Assembly: GCA_002633315.1 (NCBI GenBank)
Contig: NWBN01000031.1
Coordinates: 372,001 to 436,000 of the forward strand
Source: Bacteroidales bacterium Phil6
Lineage (GTDB): Bacteria > Bacteroidota > Bacteroidia > Bacteroidales > F082
Direction of reading: 5' to 3'
Length of the DNA: 64,000 nt
The notes beneath the pieces were generated by a model. That model worked only from the letters and a program-made list of their open reading frames with translations, did no database searches and was not told the origin of the DNA. Positions within the stretch are counted from its first letter, which is position 1. Each line of letters starts with the position of its first letter. Both the position numbers and the translations under genes were made by a program. Below are positions 59,744-64,000 of this stretch, piece by piece.

Positions 59744-62700
59744 TTAAATTGTTTTATCTGACAATTTAATGTTTTTTGTTGGTTGAGTTTTTTTGTCTGT
59801 TTCTTTATTCGGGCTTATTTTTTCGTGTAATGATTGTGTTATCTGGAAGAAGTTGGGTATGTAAAGAATGCCCAGGACAGTATTTGCAAGCATTCCGAAT
59901 ACAACGGCTGTACCGAGAGCTATACGGGAATTTGCTCCGGCACCTGTGGCGAAGATAAGAGGTATAATACCTATTATGAACGTCAATGATGTCATAAGTA
60001 TGGGACGTAGCCTTATGCGTCCGGCTTCTATTGCCGCATCTCTTATACTCATGCCTTTGGCACGAAAATCTACTGCATATTCCACTATCAGTATGGCGTT
60101 CTTTGCAGACAAGGCTATCAATAGAATTATACCTATCTGCGTATAGATGCTTATGGGAAGGTTCATTATGAAACAACCTATAACAGTACCTAACAATGCT
60201 AATGGAATACCCAGAATGACTGCAAAAGGATTTGTCCAACTTTCATACATGGCAGCGAGGACAAGGATGACTAAAATCACGGCTAAGGTGAAAATCAATA
60301 CTATTGTATTTCCGGATTGCTCTTGTTGATAGGCTATGGATGTCCATTCATAGCCGAAAGTGTTGTTGAACAGACGTTCTGTCAGTTGTTCCATGGCGCT
60401 CATGCTTTCTTTGGTACTATATCCCGGTGTAGTGATGGCAGTGATTCCTGCAGCAGTGTATAAATTGTATCTGTTAATTTGTGACTGTCCCATTTTTTCT
60501 TCTATAGTGGAAAATGATGAGAACGGTACCATCTCGCCTTGACTGTTGGTGACACTCAGTCGCAAGACATCGTTGATGATACTGCGGTTCTCTGCATTTG
60601 CCATCAAGATGACTTGGTAAATATTGTTGAATTTAATGAAGTCGTTGACATACCTTGATCCCATGAAAGAAGATAAGGTGCTGAAAACGTCGTTGAGTTG
60701 AATCCCCATCATGGCTATCTTGTTGCGGTCCATGTTGAGCAGGTATTGTGGACTGTTGCCTTGAAACTGCGATTGTAATAACATCAAGGCAGGTTCTTGA
60801 TGATAATTCGTCATAATGCTGTTGACGGCATTTTGCAGTTCTGTGGTGCCTAAGTTGTTACGGTCTTCTAACATAAATGCCAGACCTCCTGACTGTCCGA
60901 GTCCCGGTATTGCAGGAGGGTCTATGGCAAAAACAGTGGCTTCCTGAATGTCGATGGCTGCTTGTCTGTTCAGTCTGTCGATGATGCCGGAGGCTGTCTC
61001 ATCCTTGCCTTTGCGGTCTTTCCAGTTTTTCAACATGACAAATATGGTGGCTCCGTTTGACAAATTGCCGCTCTGCAACATGGAATAACCGTTGATTACA
61101 ATATAAGTCTTTACTTCCGGATAAGTGTCAAGATATCCGGTGATTTTTGCCGTAGTCTCCTGTGTGCGTTCTAAACTCGCTGCATTGGGCAGTTTAACGC
61201 CTACTATGAAATATCCGAGGTCTTCCGACGGAATGAATTCCGATGGCCATTTGGCAAAGGTAAATAATGTTATTCCGGAAATAAGAAGAAATGAACTCAT
61301 AACGAGTACAGGTTTCCTGAGAAACCGTCCTACCAAGCCTGCATAACGCGTTACCAATTTGTCGTAAAACTTGTTGAACCATCTGAAAAAGAAAAATTTT
61401 GGCGTTGAACTGACAGGTTTCAATATTATGGCACACATGGCAGGAGTGAATATTATCGAAGTAAATCCGCTGAGTACAGTGGATGCCGCTATTGTCAGGG
61501 CAAATTGTTTGTATAACTGACCCGTGACACCTCCTATGAATGCTGTCGGAATAAAAACGGCAAGCAGTACAAGGACTATGCTGATGATGGGACTTTGTAT
61601 CTCTTTCATCGCTATGGTGACAGCTTCTTTTTTGGAATATTTTCCCGTATTCAACAGTCGTGAAACATTCTCCACAACGACTATGGCATCATCGACAACT
61701 ATCGCAATGGCAAGTACTAATCCGAACAATGTCAATAAGTTGATGGAAAATCCGAATAGCTTCATTATGGCAAAGGTGCCAATAAGTGAGATGGGTATCG
61801 TCATAGTCGGTATTATCACGGCACGGAAATTTTGAAGGAAAATGAACATTACCAGAACAACGAGTAATGTTGTCTCTATCAATGTTTTCAATACCTCTTC
61901 TATTGAGGCGCCGACATAGTCTGTAGTATTCATTACAGTTTGGAAACTGACGCCTTCAGGAAGAGAAGCCTGCATTTTTTCAACACTTTTATTTACTTCT
62001 TTAGCCACCTGCAAAGCATTGGATTCGGGCAGTTGGTTTATTGCAATGGCGGCTATCTGTATATTTTTCTCTGTCGTTACTACGGAATATGTCTTGGCAC
62101 CTAATTCTATGGTGGCTATATCTTTGAGACGCAGGTATTTGCCGTTGTCCAATGTCTTTATGACAATATTGCCGAACTCTTCAGTATCATTTAGTCTGCC
62201 TTTGACATTGATGGTATATTGAAAAGGAGTATTGCCCGATGTAGGCGGTGCTCCGGTAGCACCGGCAGACACTTCTAAGTTTTGTGCCTGTATCATGCTG
62301 TAAACTTCCGACGGTGTGATGTTGCGTATCCTCATCAATTCAGGGTCAAGCCATACACGCATGGCGTATTCGGCAGCTCCGAAAATTTGTACGTTGCCAA
62401 CACCCGGCAATTTCGATAACTCGTTGACAATGTTTATTTTAGCATAATTAGACAGATATAAACCGTCGTACTCTGGCTTCTCGCTTGTCAATGATAACAA
62501 CATCAACATGTTGGTACTTTGTTCTTTAACCGAGACACCTTGTTGTTGTACTACGGAAGGCAGACCTGAAAGTGCAATGTTGACCCTGTTTTGTACCAAT
62601 ATGGCGGCTTGACTGATATCCGTCCCTAATTCAAAGGTGACAGTCAAAGTGTATTGTCCGTTGCTTGATGAAGTGGAGTTCATGTACATCATGCCTTCAA

Positions 62701-62917
62701 CACCATTTACTTGTTGTTCTATGGGGACACCTACGGTTTGAGCAACTGTTTCCGCACTTGCGCCCGGATAAATGGCTGATACCATAACTGTAGGTGGTGT
62801 GATGTCGGGATATTGCGCTATCGGTAATGTCTTTAATGTCACAAGTCCTGATATTACAAGAACTATTGCAATGACAGAAGCAAAAATGGGTCTTTCTATG
62901 AAAAACTTGGAAATCAT
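59744..62917 (-). CDS. RND efflux pump inner-membrane protein (AcrB/MexB type)
   Basis: A 1,057-residue HAE1-type RND transporter that expels hydrophobic drugs, bile salts or detergents using proton flow. Starts with [18 protein letters not shown]; 12 membrane spans with two large periplasmic loops. The proton-relay Asp pair is in [20 protein letters not shown] (about 400-420); [29 protein letters not shown] is typical of the first porter region, and [50 protein letters not shown] of the last spans. It starts seven bases after the adaptor gene. No TolC gene follows on this side before the end of the operon. Confidence 0.96.
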   Translation of the reverse strand: MISKFFIERPIFASVIAIVLVISGLVTLKTLPIAQYPDITPPTVMVSAIYPGASAETVAQTVGVPIEQQVNGVEGMMYMNSTSSSNGQYTLTVTFELGTDISQAAILVQNRVNIALSGLPSVVQQQGVSVKEQSTNMLMLLSLTSEKPEYDGLYLSNYAKINIVNELSKLPGVGNVQIFGAAEYAMRVWLDPELMRIRNITPSEVYSMIQAQNLEVSAGATGAPPTSGNTPFQYTINVKGRLNDTEEFGNIVIKTLDNGKYLRLKDIATIELGAKTYSVVTTEKNIQIAAIAINQLPESNALQVAKEVNKSVEKMQASLPEGVSFQTVMNTTDYVGASIEEVLKTLIETTLLVVLVMFIFLQNFRAVIIPTMTIPISLIGTFAIMKLFGFSINLLTLFGLVLAIAIVVDDAIVVVENVSRLLNTGKYSKKEAVTIAMKEIQSPIISIVLVLLAVFIPTAFIGGVTGQLYKQFALTIAASTVLSGFTSIIFTPAMCAIILKPVSSTPKFFFFRWFNKFYDKLVTRYAGLVGRFLRKPVLVMSSFLLISGITLFTFAKWPSEFIPSEDLGYFIVGVKLPNAASLERTQETTAKITGYLDTYPEVKTYIVINGYSMLQSGNLSNGATIFVMLKNWKDRKGKDETASGIIDRLNRQAAIDIQEATVFAIDPPAIPGLGQSGGLAFMLEDRNNLGTTELQNAVNSIMTNYHQEPALMLLQSQFQGNSPQYLLNMDRNKIAMMGIQLNDVFSTLSSFMGSRYVNDFIKFNNIYQVILMANAENRSIINDVLRLSVTNSQGEMVPFSSFSTIEEKMGQSQINRYNLYTAAGITAITTPGYSTKESMSAMEQLTERLFNNTFGYEWTSIAYQQEQSGNTIVLIFTLAVILVILVLAAMYESWTNPFAVILGIPLALLGTVIGCFIMNLPISIYTQIGIILLIALSAKNAILIVEYAVDFRAKGMSIRDAAIEAGRIRLRPILMTSLTFIIGIIPLIFATGAGANSRIALGTAVVFGMLANTVLGILYIPNFFQITQSLHEKISPNKETDKKTQPTKNIKLSDKTI

Positions 62918-62924
62918 GGCATTT

Positions 62925-64000
62925 TCATTTTATCGGTTCTATTTTAATGCCGTTTCTTACCTTTAACAGGGCTTTAGTGACATAGCGTTCTCCTTTGCTA
63001 AGACCTGAAGTGACCTGTATTAAACTGTCGTTTATAATCTGTCCTACTTCTATATGTCTGTATTCTACTGTGTTATCATCGTTGACGACATAAATGTAAC
63101 GTCCGAGTTGGTCGGTACCGGTAGAAGCATCATTGATAAGTATGGCATTTTTTTCTTCGCTGTAAGGCAACTCTATTGTACAGTACATCCCGCTTCTCAG
63201 ACCCCATTTGTTGTCTTTTATCACGGCACGAAGGTTCAGCGTACCTGTCGTTAATGTAACGTTAGGCGACAAATAATCGACAGAGGCTCTTATTGTCGGC
63301 ATTAGTTCGTTCATCATGCGAATGTCGATGCTGTCACCTAAAAGACTTTTCCCTTTGTGAATTCTATTTAACACTGCCATGTTGAGATATTGATTGTCCT
63401 CAATGTTGAAATATACATATATTGGATTGTTATTATATAAGGTGGCAAGTTTTACAGGTTGTACTGAACCGGACACATAATTACCGACATCTATGTTGTT
63501 GACGGATACATAGCCTGATACCGGAGCTTTTATGTAACAATATTCTAAGTTTTTTTCAGCTGTTTGCAGTGCGGCTTTCGCATTTGTCACTGCAGCTTCA
63601 GAGGTGCTTACTTTGGTATTTGCCTGTATTAGTTCTATCTGACTGATGGCATCGCTTTGAGAGGCTTCGAGCATTCTTTCATAGTTGTTTTTTGCATATT
63701 CCAAAGTTGCTGTCGCTGAGTTCAACTGAGCTTCTGCCTGTTGTACCGCATTGAGATATAACTCCGGTTCTATTACGAAAAGAACATCACCTTTGTTAAC
63801 CATCTGTCCGGGTTTGTAATTCTGCTTGATAAGATATCCGTTAACTCTTGCTACTATGTCTATTGTACTGTTGGACTGCAGATATCCGGGATATTCTTTT
63901 GTCAACACTATATCTTTGACAAGTGGCGTCGCTACAGATATTTTTGGTGGAGACGATGCCATGGTAGCTGACGTTTTTTTCTCTTTGCATGATAATAATA
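62925..64000 (-). CDS. RND efflux periplasmic adaptor (AcrA/MexA type), 5' end beyond window
   Basis: At least 358 codons; the frame stays open to the right edge, so the true start is outside. The last visible codons read L-L-S-C (Cys at 63987-63989), a lipobox, so the adaptor is a lipoprotein and the internal ATG at 63962 is not its start. Barrel-sandwich segments ([52 protein letters not shown]), a hairpin coiled coil (about [28 protein letters not shown] to [12 protein letters not shown]) and [20 protein letters not shown], then the beta-barrel with GMYCTIELP. It links the pump to an outer-membrane TolC-like channel. Confidence 0.94.
   Translation of the reverse strand, partial: LLSCKEKKTSATMASSPPKISVATPLVKDIVLTKEYPGYLQSNSTIDIVARVNGYLIKQNYKPGQMVNKGDVLFVIEPELYLNAVQQAEAQLNSATATLEYAKNNYERMLEASQSDAISQIELIQANTKVSTSEAAVTNAKAALQTAEKNLEYCYIKAPVSGYVSVNNIDVGNYVSGSVQPVKLATLYNNNPIYVYFNIEDNQYLNMAVLNRIHKGKSLLGDSIDIRMMNELMPTIRASVDYLSPNVTLTTGTLNLRAVIKDNKWGLRSGMYCTIELPYSEEKNAILINDASTGTDQLGRYIYVVNDDNTVEYRHIEVGQIINDSLIQVTSGLSKGERYVTKALLKVRNGIKIEPIK

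Overview
The window is a chromosomal segment from a member of the Bacteroidetes, most likely order Bacteroidales; I cannot name the family. The evidence is as follows. Many genes are preceded by the Bacteroidetes primary-sigma promoter (-33 TTG/TTTG, about 19-21 bases, -7 TAnnTTTG) rather than by Shine-Dalgarno sites. The primary sigma factor is the short, region-1.1-less type and lies next to htrA. There are typical Bacteroidetes families: OmpA with PD40 propeller, helix-hairpin-helix barrel protein, PEGA barrel protein, FISUMP, DUF2279 and C69 dipeptidase. The DNA is AT-rich. I found no rRNA, tRNA, CRISPR array, intact insertion sequence or prophage.

Layout. 1-9,800: fatty-acid genes (acyl-ACP thioesterase; a fused FakA-FakB-like fatty acid kinase), an SpoU methyltransferase, a DMT exporter, a collagen-like lipoprotein, a PaaI thioesterase, a coupled flavoprotein pair, a membrane-anchored PHP phosphoesterase and the YggS PLP protein. 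9,900-16,400: LtaS-like sulfatase-fold transferase, ffh, folD, queE and an OmpA/PD40 lipoprotein-like envelope protein. 16,500-24,500: an AT-rich GrpB gene, then leftward genes ending with the TPR-popT(DUF368)-aroE-tex operon. 24,500-33,500: glmM and a small ribbon-helix-helix-like gene to the right, recR to the left, a YwqK/MORN protein, then a leftward seven-gene overlapping operon (dapF, GNAT, mltG, phosphomannomutase, DUF2279, TPR lipoprotein, HAD phosphatase) concerned with envelope and sugar-phosphate work. 33,700-41,700: htrA, rpoD, two outer-membrane barrel genes, DUF456 and a split transketolase.

41,800-48,400 is the most unusual region. A two-gene unit (PEGA-repeat protein ending in an outer-membrane barrel, then an exported FISUMP protein) is present twice in tandem, with a period of 3,872 bases. 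The FISUMP genes end in C-type-lectin-like blocks where fixed residues alternate with strongly varying ones, ahead of a 26-base identical 3' end. In copy A the varying codons are mostly NNC. This is what a variable region of a diversity-generating retroelement (DGR) looks like; no reverse transcriptase or template repeat is in the window, so the machinery would have to act from elsewhere. Copy A also carries three Ig-like modules and two GC-rich hairpins that copy B lacks.

48,500-64,000: C69 dipeptidase, rarA, a 955-base gap holding a likely 56-residue membrane protein, a Rel/SpoT protein whose synthetase ATP-binding motif is lost, fur-purA, a large transglutaminase-like lipoprotein preceded by a long RNA hairpin, and an RND efflux pump whose adaptor gene runs off the right edge.

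Many of the longest possible reading frames begin at a TTG that is itself the end of the -7 promoter box; for those genes I moved the start to the first codon that a transcript from that promoter would contain.
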